Program-made: the position numbers and the translations under genes
Source of the DNA: Veillonella sp. R32
Lineage (GTDB): Bacteria; Bacillota; Negativicutes; Veillonellales; Veillonellaceae
Assembly: GCF_010093125.1 (NCBI RefSeq)
Contig: NZ_NMZQ01000025.1
Span: 16,015-80,014, forward strand
Reading direction: 5' to 3'
DNA length: 64,000 nt
Notes under the pieces: generated by a model
Seen by the model: the letters and a program-made list of their open reading frames with translations, nothing else
Told to the model about the DNA's origin: nothing
The model's database searches: none
Shown here: positions 47,763 to 56,626 of the stretch, piece after piece
Layout of the letters: every line of letters begins with the position of its first letter
Numbering within the stretch: the first letter of the stretch is position 1

Positions 47763-48009
47763 CAGCGTAAATTTAACAAGAACCATGTTTTAGTTGTATA
47801 TATCGTGTTATAATAACTAGTATATAGAAATCAATCTATACAGTAGATTGATTTGTGTTGCTAGGGCAACATACAAAGTGATTGATACAGTGGCATACTA
47901 AGCGTAGTAGTATACAGCCGTAAATTTGCTAGGTATTTGTAGAATAGCAGTATTTAGGGCTATGGGCAGGTAACACTTAGTAAGTCATAGAAAGGATATA
48001 TCGATTATT
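47763..48009 (+). promoter_or_regulatory. Hairpin-rich leader of the MOSC-moaA operon
   Basis: Three hairpins stand in a row: AAATCAATCTA/TAGATTGATTT (47828-47854), TGTTGC/GCAACA (47856-47871) and ATACTA/TAGTAT (47895-47913). No gene is present. A molybdenum-cofactor-type leader would make sense here, but I do not see a consensus I can name. Confidence 0.4.
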
Positions 48010-48453
48010 ATGGCAAACGTGATTGCTATCTCTATTAGTGAAAAAAAGGGCCAGAAGAAGCATAATATTCCAGAAGCCAAGTTGATTACGGACTTTGGCA
48101 TGGAAGGGGATGCTCATGCAGGTAAATGGCATCGTCAAATTAGTTTACTGGGTATTCAAAGCATTGATTTGATGCGGGCTAAAGGGGCCGATGTGAATCC
48201 AGGCGATTTTGCAGAAAACATTACCATAGAAGGCATTGTATTATATGAATTGCCTGTAGGTACTCGCTTATTTGTGGGCGAAGAAGTATTGCTCGAAGTC
48301 ACTCAGATTGGCAAGGAATGTCATTCTGGTTGTGAAATTCAAAAACAAGTGGGCTCTTGCATTATGCCAACACAAGGTATTTTTGCTAAAGTACTTAGCG
48401 GTGGTATGATTCATGTAGGTGATACAGTGGTAGTAGAAGAAGTGGCAGAATAA
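48010..48453 (+). CDS. MOSC domain protein
   Basis: Single MOSC domain (molybdenum cofactor sulfurase C-terminal type), 147 residues. GMEGDAHAGKWHRQISLL, the segment PGDFAENITIEGI, and the conserved Cys in GKECHSGCEI, which could hold sulfur, are visible. Stand-alone MOSC proteins are thought to carry sulfur or molybdopterin for molybdenum enzymes. It is followed after 22 bases by moaA, so the pair forms a cofactor operon next to xdhD. AAAGGATAT precedes the ATG. Confidence 0.87.
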   Translation: MANVIAISISEKKGQKKHNIPEAKLITDFGMEGDAHAGKWHRQISLLGIQSIDLMRAKGADVNPGDFAENITIEGIVLYELPVGTRLFVGEEVLLEVTQIGKECHSGCEIQKQVGSCIMPTQGIFAKVLSGGMIHVGDTVVVEEVAE

Positions 48454-48475
48454 GTAGTTTTATAGGAGCCGTAGA

Positions 48476-49462
48476 ATGGTACAAGATAGTTGGCAACGAA
48501 CAATTGAATATGTGCGCGTATCGTTAACGGAAGCTTGTAACTTCTGCTGTCCTTATTGTAGACCAACAGCCATTACGCCAGAGAGTCAGACGAATTTACT
48601 AAGCCCCGAAGAATGGTTAGTTATTTTAGAAGCGTTTCACCAATTGGGGATTCGGGCCTTGCGCTTAACAGGTGGTGAGCCTTTACTGTATCCTTATTTA
48701 GATCGGTTGTTACAGAAACTACAAGACCGTCAATGGTTTGAAGATATATCTATGACTACGAACGGTAGTTTATTAGCACCGCGTGCTGAAACGTTACGCT
48801 TGTTGGGGTTACAGCGGGTTAATATTAGTTTAGATGCGGTTGAGGAAGCGACCTTTGATGAACGAACTGGCCGGACAGGGCAATTGCAGGCCGTCATTGA
48901 TGGGATTGAAGCTTCTTTACGGGCTGGGTTTAAAACTGTAAAAATTAATACGGTGTTAATGGAAAGTTTATCCGATGAGGTGGTGCGCTCCTTGTTAGCC
49001 TATATGGATAAATGGCCAGTTATTTGGCGTTTCATCGAATATATGCCGTTTCAGGGGCAAAAATTTAGAGGCCCTACGTTTGAAATGTGGCATCAACAAT
49101 TGGAAAGGCTCTGTGGCGGTAAATTGGTGCCTGTAGGGCCAGCGTCGCAAACAAAGGTCGTAACGGGCTTTGGGCCAGCTACGTATTATCGCTTGCCTCA
49201 AGGAAATTTGGTAGGTTTTATTTTTCCTATGAGTCATAGCTATTGTGATTCTTGCAATCGGGTACGTCTAACTTCGGATGGAAAGTTACGACTTTGTTTA
49301 CTGCGTGATGAGGAAGCGGATTTAGTAAGCTTAGTGCGACAAGGTAAAACGGCGCAGGAGCTGGCACAGCACATTGCTGATGTGTTGCAACTACGCAAAG
49401 AACAGCATGAGGGCGCCGATATGGATGTGCCTAAACGGGCTATGTGGCGCATTGGTGGGTAA
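48476..49462 (+). CDS. moaA: GTP 3',8-cyclase MoaA
   Basis: Radical-SAM enzyme for the first step of molybdenum cofactor synthesis. The N-terminal cluster CNFCCPYC (Cys spaced CxxxCxxC) binds SAM; the C-terminal cluster is in SYCDSCNRVRLTSDGKLRLCLL; and the protein ends in the functional Gly-Gly (WRIGG). RLTGGEPLLYP is the SAM-binding GGEP. 328 residues, complete. It serves the XdhD molybdenum enzyme. Confidence 0.93.
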   Translation: MVQDSWQRTIEYVRVSLTEACNFCCPYCRPTAITPESQTNLLSPEEWLVILEAFHQLGIRALRLTGGEPLLYPYLDRLLQKLQDRQWFEDISMTTNGSLLAPRAETLRLLGLQRVNISLDAVEEATFDERTGRTGQLQAVIDGIEASLRAGFKTVKINTVLMESLSDEVVRSLLAYMDKWPVIWRFIEYMPFQGQKFRGPTFEMWHQQLERLCGGKLVPVGPASQTKVVTGFGPATYYRLPQGNLVGFIFPMSHSYCDSCNRVRLTSDGKLRLCLLRDEEADLVSLVRQGKTAQELAQHIADVLQLRKEQHEGADMDVPKRAMWRIGG

Positions 49463-49556
49463 GTTGGGGTTGGCGTGTGCAAGATAATTTAGTTGTTGTG
49501 TTTAGTGAGTATAGGTTTCTTAGTGAATGGGTACGTTATATCGATGAGGTGGCAAC

Positions 49557-50711
49557 ATGAAGCGGTATGATTGGGGTAAAACCAGAAATGGCGAAGCAGT
49601 TACACTGTATGAATTAGAAACGGAGGTGTTAACTGTACGAATATTAAATCGTGGCGCCACGATTGTAGACTTTATTGTGAAACCACTGAAACGTAACATC
49701 GTCCTAGGCTATGATAATTTACAGGGCTACGAACAAGGTGATGCCTATTTAGGCGCTACGGTAGGTCGTGTGGCAAATCGTATTGGCGGGGCTCAATGTG
49801 AGATTGCTGGCAAAACATACACTTGGCAACCTAATAATGGGCCTAATTTATTACACAGTGGAGATTGTAGTTTGAGTTTTGCTGTTTGGCATGTAGTGCC
49901 TAATAGTGAGCAAACGGGGCCAAATTATGCCAAACTTAGTTTGGCAACGACCCTGCGTAGTATTGATGATGGGTTCCCTGGCGATTTGCGGGTAAAACTA
50001 CAGGTGGAACTTATAGGGGCGGAATTGCGCCTGACTTATCAATATATGACCTCGGAAGATTCCGTTGTTAATATTACGGGGCACAGTTATTTTAACCTCA
50101 ATGGCTCAGACAGCTTGCCACAGATGAATGGGCCTATGATGGATGCTGAGCAAGGGCTTATAACGAACCATGAACTTCAGCTTGAGGCTAGTCAATATTT
50201 GCCCTTTGGGGCGGATCAAATTCCTACCGGTGAGCTGGCTTCCGTGGCAGGCACACCATTTGATTTTCGAATATGGCAGTCTGTAGGTGAAGCCCTATGT
50301 CAGCATCATGCTGTGTTAACACCGTATCGTGGTTATGATCATCATTATGTGTTACAAGCACCAACTACTTTGCAGAAAGCGCATATAGATTGTAAAGAGG
50401 TGCAATCTCATATAGATACTAAAAAAGCGAAAGCAAACTCTAGCTTACAACGGTGCGGTGCCTTTCGCGTGGAAGATTTAACATTAACGGTGTTAACGGA
50501 TGCGCCTGGGTTTCAACTATATACGGGCAACTGGTTAACCGACGAAGGGCGCAATGGTGAAGTGTATGAGTCATATAGCGGAATTTGCATTGAACCACAA
50601 TTTGCCCCGAATGATATAAATATGCCAGCGTTTCAGGAATCGCTGACGAAAGCACAGGCCATGTATGAACGGCGTATCGTCTATGTCGTAGATGTTCTTG
50701 GCAATGTATAA
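49557..50711 (+). CDS. galM: Aldose 1-epimerase (galactose mutarotase)
   Basis: Interconverts alpha and beta anomers of hexoses. 384 residues, longer than the usual 340 or so. Active-site segments: GRVANRIGGAQ, NGPNLLHSGD, ITGHSYFNLNGSD and YRGYDHHYVL, and the C-terminal catalytic Glu in YSGICIEPQFAPND. A hydrophilic insert of about 30 residues (KAHIDCKEVQSHID...), around residues 275-300, interrupts the fold between two strands and accounts for the length. Monocistronic. Confidence 0.88.
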   Translation: MKRYDWGKTRNGEAVTLYELETEVLTVRILNRGATIVDFIVKPLKRNIVLGYDNLQGYEQGDAYLGATVGRVANRIGGAQCEIAGKTYTWQPNNGPNLLHSGDCSLSFAVWHVVPNSEQTGPNYAKLSLATTLRSIDDGFPGDLRVKLQVELIGAELRLTYQYMTSEDSVVNITGHSYFNLNGSDSLPQMNGPMMDAEQGLITNHELQLEASQYLPFGADQIPTGELASVAGTPFDFRIWQSVGEALCQHHAVLTPYRGYDHHYVLQAPTTLQKAHIDCKEVQSHIDTKKAKANSSLQRCGAFRVEDLTLTVLTDAPGFQLYTGNWLTDEGRNGEVYESYSGICIEPQFAPNDINMPAFQESLTKAQAMYERRIVYVVDVLGNV

Positions 50712-50853
50712 TATTACATATCGGCGTAGCGTTCATAGCGTAGATACTCATGGTAACCCATAGTGCGCCATGGTAACTTATAGTAAACTATAGTATTAAA
50801 ATACTCCGTTGTATCTAGTGCTGATTTACGTTACAATTAAGATAATAAAATAA

Positions 50854-50882
50854 AAACCGGTTGTGCTAGGCATGACCGGTTT
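50854..50882 (+). other. Strong hairpin upstream of the alcohol dehydrogenase
   Basis: AAACCGGT (50854-50861) pairs with ACCGGTTT (50875-50882), extended inward to about 12 bp with G-U pairs. The tail ACTTGTCT is a poor U run, so this is either a weak terminator for galM or a leader hairpin. Confidence 0.6.
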
Positions 50883-50931
50883 ACTTGTCTAGGTGGTTTT
50901 ATAGTGTTCGAAAGAGTTAAAGGAGGTCCCT

Positions 50932-52101
50932 ATGGACGCATTTACTTTTTATAATCCAACTAAAATTGTGTTTGGCAAAGATTGTGTAAGCAAATTGAGT
51001 GAAGAATTAGCGCGTTATGGTAAGACGGTGTTACTTACTTACGGTGGCGGTAGTATCAAGAAGAATGGTATTTATGAGGCCGTGATGGCTCAATTACAGG
51101 CTGCTGGTAAAACAGTTATTGAATTAAGTGGTATTATGTCTAATCCGCGCATGGAAAAAGTGCAGGAAGGGGCTGATTTATGCCGTCAGCATAAGGTTGA
51201 TTTTGTGCTTGCCGTAGGTGGGGGCTCCGTCATTGACTGCTCTAAATTTATTGCAGGGGTAGCGAAAACAGCGCCTGACTTTGATTGGTGGGAGCATATG
51301 TTTATGAAACGTGAAAACGTTACAGAAGCTTTGCCAATTGGGGTTGTACTTACCATGTCGGCGACGGGTAGTGAAATGAATAACCGTGGCGTAGTGACAA
51401 ATTGGGCCATGCAAAAGAAAATGGGCGGTTTTGGCGATGCCTTGTTCCCACAATTTTCTTTTTTAGATCCTACATATACCTATACAATGCCACAAGAACA
51501 GCTAGTAAATGGCATTTGTGATATGTTATCCCACTTGATGGAACAATATTTCTCCTTACCTGAAACGAATAATTTGAGTGATGCTATGATTGAAGCAGCC
51601 TTTAAAAATATTATGGAAAATGCTGATATAGCCGTTAAGAACCCAACAGATTATGAAGCTCGTTCCAATTTAATGTGGGGGGCTACGATTGCGCTTAATG
51701 GCATTATGGGCTTAGGTAAAAAACAAGACTGGATGGCGCATCAAATTGAACACTCCTTGTCGGCTTTCCACGATATTGCTCATGGGGCCGGCTTGGCTAT
51801 TGTGCATCCTATGCTACTTCGTTACATTTATAAAGATCACGTGGCACGATTTGTGCGCTTTGCTACCAATGTGTGGGGCTTAGACCGTCAGAACTATGAA
51901 AGTGATGATGCATTAGCTTTGGCCGGTATTGATGCATTACGTGCTTATTTTAAGAGCCTCGGAGCGCCAACAACCTTGACAGAAGTTGGGATTCCGGCTG
52001 AAGATTTGCCAGCCATTGCAGAAAAATCGAATCGCTATCCAACATCCTATACAAACTTTACAACAGAAGATATTTTGAATATCTACAAGAGTGCGTTGTA
52101 A
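50932..52101 (+). CDS. Iron-containing alcohol dehydrogenase (YqhD/butanol dehydrogenase type)
   Basis: NAD(P)H-dependent group III alcohol dehydrogenase, 389 residues. The NAD(P) loop is VGGGSVIDCSKFIAG. Metal ligands are in GICDMLSHLMEQYF and in HQIEHSLSAFHDIAHGAGLAIVHPM (Asp, His, His, His). The N-terminal FTFYNPTKIVFGKD is typical of YqhD-like enzymes, which reduce short and medium aldehydes. AAAGGAGGTCC gives a strong ribosome binding site. It is probably a redox sink or aldehyde detoxifier. Confidence 0.9.
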   Translation: MDAFTFYNPTKIVFGKDCVSKLSEELARYGKTVLLTYGGGSIKKNGIYEAVMAQLQAAGKTVIELSGIMSNPRMEKVQEGADLCRQHKVDFVLAVGGGSVIDCSKFIAGVAKTAPDFDWWEHMFMKRENVTEALPIGVVLTMSATGSEMNNRGVVTNWAMQKKMGGFGDALFPQFSFLDPTYTYTMPQEQLVNGICDMLSHLMEQYFSLPETNNLSDAMIEAAFKNIMENADIAVKNPTDYEARSNLMWGATIALNGIMGLGKKQDWMAHQIEHSLSAFHDIAHGAGLAIVHPMLLRYIYKDHVARFVRFATNVWGLDRQNYESDDALALAGIDALRAYFKSLGAPTTLTEVGIPAEDLPAIAEKSNRYPTSYTNFTTEDILNIYKSAL

Positions 52102-52126
52102 TAGAAGATAACTTATAAAAATAAAA

Positions 52127-52183
52127 GAAGCTGTAATAAAGTAGATGATAGAAGATGCTACTTTATTACAGTTTCTTGTTTTT
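52127..52183 (+). terminator. Terminator after the alcohol dehydrogenase
   Basis: GAAGCTGTAATAAAGTAG pairs with CTACTTTATTACAGTTTC (one G-U), 13-base loop, then TTGTTTTT. The stem opens with the same AAAGAAGCTGTAA as the terminator at 52927. Confidence 0.85.
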
Positions 52184-52223
52184 AATAAAAATAATTATAT
52201 TAGATTTATAGGGACATTAGTTA

Positions 52224-52252
52224 TTGAATAACGATAACATATATGTTATCAT
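52224..52252 (+). promoter_or_regulatory. Promoter-operator of the second HigBA-type pair
   Basis: TTGAAT (52224-52229), 17-base spacer and TATCAT (52247-52252). An 18-bp perfect palindrome, GATAACATATATGTTATC (52233-52250), overlaps the -10 exactly as in the pair at 25.1 kb. Confidence 0.8.
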
Positions 52253-52277
52253 TAAGTGGGAGAAGAAGGTGTAAACT

Positions 52278-52643
52278 TTGTATGAAGTGGAGTTTTATTA
52301 TGATAAAAAAGGAAAATCAGAAATAGTTGATTTTCTTGATGCGTTACAAGTAAGGTCAAAGACAAGTAAAACTGATAGGGTAAATAGAGAAAAAATTCTT
52401 GCCTATATTGGGGCATTGAGTAGGTATGGAACACGAATTGGCGCTCCATATGTAAAACATATAGAAGATGACATATGGGAATTAAGGCCGTTAAAAAATA
52501 GAATTTTTTTCTTTTATTGGAAAGATAATAAGTTTGTGCTTTTACATCATTTTATAAAGAAATCACAAAAGACGCCGTCCAAAGAGATATCAAGAGCAAA
52601 AAGTAACTTACAAGATTTTTTAGGAAGGAATGATAATGTATGA
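52278..52643 (+). CDS. HigB/Gp49-family (RelE-like) toxin, second paralogue
   Basis: 121 residues. MYEVEFYYDKKGKSEIVDFL, the core DIWELRPLKNRIFFF and LLHHFIKKSQKTPSKEISRA match the toxin at 25.1 kb segment by segment, so the two pairs are paralogues. It starts with TTG, again a weak start codon. The antitoxin start overlaps its stop (ATGA). It is expected to cut ribosome-bound mRNA, as in HigB/RelE. Confidence 0.86.
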   Translation: MYEVEFYYDKKGKSEIVDFLDALQVRSKTSKTDRVNREKILAYIGALSRYGTRIGAPYVKHIEDDIWELRPLKNRIFFFYWKDNKFVLLHHFIKKSQKTPSKEISRAKSNLQDFLGRNDNV

Positions 52644-52927
52644 AGCCAGTGAAAACATTTTCAGAATATATAAATGATGAAACGAGAGTATCGCTAGCTG
52701 AGCGAGAAAAAATAAATTTTGAAATTGAGCTTATTGGGAAAATGATTGAAGCTCGTGAGGAGAAAGGGTTGTCACAGCGTGAGCTAGCTAAAATAAGTGG
52801 TGTGAAGCAACCAGCTATAGCAAGGTTAGAAAGTTTAAAATCAACACCTAAAATTGATACTTTATTTAAAGTCTTAAAACCTTTAGGTTACACTATTTCA
52901 ATTGTGCCCTTAGAGTCAAAAAAATAA
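52640..52927 (+). CDS. HigA-like XRE antitoxin, second paralogue
   Basis: 95 residues. Acidic N-terminal helix, then the helix-turn-helix KGLSQRELAKISGVKQPAI with ARLESLKSTPKIDTLFKVLKPLG. The recognition helix differs from the first antitoxin (KQPAI against PQSSV), in line with the different operator arms (GATAAC against GATAGC). It should repress its own promoter through the 18-bp palindrome and hold the toxin inactive. Confidence 0.86.
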   Translation: MKPVKTFSEYINDETRVSLAEREKINFEIELIGKMIEAREEKGLSQRELAKISGVKQPAIARLESLKSTPKIDTLFKVLKPLGYTISIVPLESKK

Positions 52928-52978
52928 AAGAAGCTGTAACAAGATGGACTTTTTTTACATTTTGTTATGGCTTCTTTA
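52927..52978 (+). terminator. Terminator after the second HigBA-type pair
   Basis: AAAGAAGC..TAACAA pairs with TTGTTA..GCTTCTTT, followed by ATTTCTTTTT. Confidence 0.8.
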
Positions 52979-53171
52979 TTTCTTTTTAGTAAATTTTATT
53001 TCCGTTGGTAGCCCGTTTTGTTCCATTCATAGAAAATTCGTTTACCAGACTTTTAAAATAACATACAATGCTATCAGATGAAGGCGAGATGACAAAACGT
53101 ATGAATCCCACACATCATACTTAGCATTTCGACTTATAATGCACTTATTTTATTTTAGGAGGTTCCTACAG

Positions 53172-55001
53172 ATGGAAATGAATGGGCTTTATCTAGTTAT
53201 TGTATCGGCCCTAGTGCTAGCGATAGCGTATCGCTTGTACGGGTCCTTCATAGCTGCCAAAGTATTGACTGTTAATCAATATCGGACAACACCAGCGGTA
53301 GCTATTAATGATGGCGTTGACTATGTACCTACCAATAAATGGGTTACCTTTGGTCAACATTTTGCCGCTATTGCTGGCGCTGGTCCTTTAGTAGGTCCAG
53401 TTATTGCAGCACAATTTGGTTACTTGCCAGGGGTGCTTTGGATTTTGATTGGTTCCGTATTGGCTGGGGCTGTTCATGATTTCGTGTTATTATTTGCTTC
53501 CGTACGTTATAATGGCAAATCCATTGCGGATATTGCGAAATATGAAATCTCTAGTCTAGCTGGCATGGGCACCTTATTAGCCACATTATTCTTGCTCATT
53601 ATCACGATGGCAGGGATGGCGGCCGTAGTTGCCAATTCTCTTGAAAACTCCCCATGGGGCTTTTTCACAGTGAGTGCGACCATTCCCATCGCTGTATTTA
53701 TCGGTGTTTACCTTCGTTGGATTCGCCCTGGTAAAATCCGTGAAGCTACCGTTATCGGTGTAGCTTTGATTATGGCAGCCGTTATTTATGGGCCAGACAT
53801 CGCTCATTCTTCCTTAGCACCTTATTTCACTTGGGATCGTCATTCCATCCAAATTATGCTAGCTGTTTATAGCTTCTTTGCAGCAGCATTACCAGTATGG
53901 TTGCTATTAGCTCCTCGGGGTTATTTATCTACTTACATGAAAGTAGGGACTATCGGTGCCTTAGCACTTGGTATTATTATCGTAATGCCAGTTCTTCAAA
54001 TGCCAGCTTTCTCTGATTATGTGCATGGCGGTGGCCCTGTGCTTAGTGGTTCCGCGATTCCATTCGTATTTATTACCATTGCTTGTGGTGCTTTGTCTGG
54101 TTTCCATGCCACCGTTTCAACAGGCACAACCCCTAAAATGATTACGAATGAAAAAGAAATGTTACCTATCGGTTATGGCGCAATGCTTACGGAAGCCTTC
54201 ATTGCTATGATGGCGTTGATTGCAGCGACTAGCTTACATCCAAATGATTATTTCGCCATTAATTCTACGACTGAAACGTTTACGGCTTTAGGCCTTCAAG
54301 TTCATGAATTGCCTGCTTTATCTGCTCTGGTAGGGGAAGACTTAATGCATCGTCCAGGTGGCGCTGTATCCCTCGCTGTTGGTATGGCCCATATCTTCTC
54401 TCAGATTCCTAGCATGGCACATCTCATGAGCTATTGGTATCACTTCTGTATCATGTTTGAAGCGTTATTTATCTTAACCTTAATTGATACAGGTACACGC
54501 GTAAGTCGCTATATGGTGCAAGAATTATTAGGTATGGCGTTCCCTAAAATGAAAGATGCTCATTGGTTACCAGGCGTTTATATTGCATCCTTCCTAGTAT
54601 GTTTCACTTGGGGTTACCTCGTATTACAAGGTAACATTGGTACCATTTGGCCGCTCTTTGGTGTATCTAATCAGTTACTAGCTACGATGGGCCTTGCCAT
54701 TGGTACAACAGTTATTATGCACCTTGGTCACAAACGATACGCTTGGGTTACCTTGATTCCATGTATCTTCATTGCTGTTATCACCGTTATGGCTGACTAT
54801 GAAAATATTGTAGGTAACTATATTCCCGAAGGGCAGTGGATGCTCGTAGGCGTAAGTATCCTTATGCTTATCTTAGTGGCTATCGTTATGATTGAAGCCG
54901 TTCGCAGCTGGATTCGCTTGGCTAAACAGCCACAAGACTTCCGCACTGAAACGGATATTGAAGCTGAAGAAATGACTAACATGGAAGCAGAAAATGCATA
55001 A
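53172..55001 (+). CDS. cstA: CstA family pyruvate/peptide carrier
   Basis: Carbon-starvation family inner-membrane carrier, 609 residues, about 16-18 helices. I use the ATG at 53172, 9 bases after AGGAGG; an upstream frame opens at 53139. Family segments: VPTNKWVTFGQHFAAIAGAG, GSVLAGAVHDFVLLFASVR, SGFHATVSTGTTPKM, and WPLFGVSNQLLATMGLA. E. coli CstA and BtsT import pyruvate or peptides under LytS/LytTR-type systems; such a system lies 1.6 kb downstream here. TATAAT at 53135-53140 has no good -35, as for an activator-dependent promoter. Confidence 0.92.
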   Translation: MEMNGLYLVIVSALVLAIAYRLYGSFIAAKVLTVNQYRTTPAVAINDGVDYVPTNKWVTFGQHFAAIAGAGPLVGPVIAAQFGYLPGVLWILIGSVLAGAVHDFVLLFASVRYNGKSIADIAKYEISSLAGMGTLLATLFLLIITMAGMAAVVANSLENSPWGFFTVSATIPIAVFIGVYLRWIRPGKIREATVIGVALIMAAVIYGPDIAHSSLAPYFTWDRHSIQIMLAVYSFFAAALPVWLLLAPRGYLSTYMKVGTIGALALGIIIVMPVLQMPAFSDYVHGGGPVLSGSAIPFVFITIACGALSGFHATVSTGTTPKMITNEKEMLPIGYGAMLTEAFIAMMALIAATSLHPNDYFAINSTTETFTALGLQVHELPALSALVGEDLMHRPGGAVSLAVGMAHIFSQIPSMAHLMSYWYHFCIMFEALFILTLIDTGTRVSRYMVQELLGMAFPKMKDAHWLPGVYIASFLVCFTWGYLVLQGNIGTIWPLFGVSNQLLATMGLAIGTTVIMHLGHKRYAWVTLIPCIFIAVITVMADYENIVGNYIPEGQWMLVGVSILMLILVAIVMIEAVRSWIRLAKQPQDFRTETDIEAEEMTNMEAENA

Positions 55002-55099
55002 ACTAACCTCATTTTCTGAAACCTAGTAGCCTAACATTCATCTAACATTAGAATCTCAAAACACTACTTACATTAAAATCTTACAATATTACTTACAGT

Positions 55100-55172
55100 A
55101 AAAAAACTAGGAGAATCTCACCACAGGGCTTGGAAAGAAAGCAACGGCGGGGATGAGGCTCCTAGTTTTTTT
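55100..55172. terminator. Terminator after cstA
   Basis: AAAAAAACTAGGAG (from 55100) and CTCCTAGTTTTTTT (from 55159) flank a 45-base insert; A and T runs allow action in both directions. The remaining bases to 55293 hold only the Panacea gene's leader. Confidence 0.75.
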
Positions 55173-55293
55173 GTTGGAACTTTAATTTTGGGGAGTTAAA
55201 GAGATTATGCATTTTTAGGAAGGTCATGGGGACCTAGTTTATGTTGAATTTATCGAAAGTTTATTCTATAATAAAAATATAAGGGGTGATTGA

Positions 55294-55767
55294 ATGGAGC
55301 TAGTAACAGTAACAGTAACACAAACAGCTGATAATGTAGCTAGATGGTTTTTACAAACTAATAAACTTGATCGAGCTGATAATATTGATGTTGAGGGAAT
55401 TTCAAATCTTAAGTTACAAAAGTTGTTGTATTATGCGTATGGGGGATATTTAGCATTATATAATCAACATTTATTTAACGAACCAATTGTAGCGTGGCAA
55501 CATGGGCCAGTTGTTGAAAATGTATATCGACAATATAGAGCGTATGGATCTCATTCAATTGATAAATTTGATGCACCTGAAACTACATTTACCCAAGAAG
55601 AAGTAGGTGTATTAAAATGGGTGTATGAAGAATTTGGACAATATACGGCATGGGCATTACGTAATAAAACTCACGAGGAAGAACCTTGGCGGACAACTGC
55701 ACCGAACCAACAAATACAGGACGATGTTATTATGTCGTATTTTAAAGATCATTATGTCGAGGCTTAA
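55294..55767 (+). CDS. Panacea domain (DUF4065/SocA-like) antitoxin
   Basis: Panacea/DUF4065 protein, 157 residues. The family core LKLQKLLYYAYGGYLALY with PIVAWQHGPVVENVYRQYR is intact. In PanAT systems a Panacea protein neutralises one of many unrelated toxins encoded beside it. It is preceded by GGGGTGATT and starts at 55294; the downstream gene overlaps its end by 14 bases. It sits alone between cstA and the repeat element, in AT-rich DNA. Confidence 0.87.
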   Translation: MELVTVTVTQTADNVARWFLQTNKLDRADNIDVEGISNLKLQKLLYYAYGGYLALYNQHLFNEPIVAWQHGPVVENVYRQYRAYGSHSIDKFDAPETTFTQEEVGVLKWVYEEFGQYTAWALRNKTHEEEPWRTTAPNQQIQDDVIMSYFKDHYVEA

Positions 55768-56209
55768 GAGAGAAGGACAAACCCAAAATAAGTTATCTAA
55801 AACTTTATTAAAGATTTGCCCTGTAGAAAATAGTCATATTATGATGTCATTTGCTAATGTGACACATAATAAACATTATAATTTTAAATATTTTGCTAAA
55901 AACTTTAGATTAAATTTAACCACGCGAGAAGAATTAGACAAATTGTTAGTTGAATTATCCTCTATTAATTGGCAAGTTGCATTGAGCCGAAGGAAAAATG
56001 AACTGGGGGGCGTTGAATTATTGACTTGGGATACTATGAAAAATATTGCAATTCCTGGTGTTATAATGTCACCTGATAGTAAAGTTCATGTTTTCAGATT
56101 TGGTAAATCTCTTGAATATCGATTGTGTGGGATAAAGGATTCTACATGTCATAATTTAAAAATAATAGCCTATGATTTTGATTATACTTTGTATAATCAT
56201 GGTTCATAA
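55754..56209 (+). CDS. Putative toxin partner of the Panacea protein
   Basis: 151 residues from the ATG at 55754 (MSRLKREGQTQNKL), overlapping the Panacea gene by 14 bases; the open frame extends back to 55625 inside that gene, without support. The middle has HYNFKYFAKNFRLNL and LVELSSINWQVALS. The end has SKVHVFRFGKSLEYRLCGIKD and AYDFDYTLYNHGS. This end pattern (vFRFg..yRl.G then D.d.tLY.H) recurs in unnamed proteins next to toxin-antitoxin genes. I infer a toxin from position; the mechanism is not known, and no nuclease or nucleotidyltransferase motif is evident. Confidence 0.65.
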   Translation: MSRLKREGQTQNKLSKTLLKICPVENSHIMMSFANVTHNKHYNFKYFAKNFRLNLTTREELDKLLVELSSINWQVALSRRKNELGGVELLTWDTMKNIAIPGVIMSPDSKVHVFRFGKSLEYRLCGIKDSTCHNLKIIAYDFDYTLYNHGS

Positions 56210-56288
56210 GAAAAGTTAGATATAAACTTAAAAATATTTGTAAAGATGAGTAATAAAAAGCCTATATTATAGGCTTTTTACTTTTCCT

Positions 56289-56626
56289 CAGCCCCTAAAA
56301 GAGCCTGCTAGGGATGATTAAGAAATAGGGTTACTGTTAACAATATGATGGCGAATAGTATTTTAGTAAAAAAGAAAACAGGGAACTCGTAACGGCCGTT
56401 GCTATCTTTCACTTTATCCCTTAAAAGAGCTTGCTAGGGATTAATGTAGTATAGGAGTGAATCGTGATTACATAAAGTACAGAGGTGAAGCAAAGCGAGA
56501 GGCCTCTCGTAGCGACCGTTGCTATCTTTCCTAGCCCGGCCGCGAGGGAGACCTCTCGCTTTACTTTTATCAATACTTTATGTAATTAGATTAATCCAAT
56601 CTTAGTTAATCCCTAGCAACTCTTTT
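56289..56626. repeat. Duplicated inverted-repeat element at the 3' end of the LytTR gene
   Basis: AAAAGAGCTTGCTAGGGATTAA (56423-56444) faces its near-exact reverse complement at 56606-56626, which is also the last codons of the response regulator. Inside are two further perfect nested inverted repeats: ATTACATAAAGTA (from 56468) with TACTTTATGTAAT (to about 56586), and AAAGCGAGAGG (56492) with CCTCTCGCTTT (56552). A third copy of the outer motif lies at 56297. The string CGTTGCTATCTTTC ends at 56410 and again at 56530, so a unit of about 120-126 bases is duplicated. It could be a MITE-like element or a decayed duplication. Confidence 0.7.
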
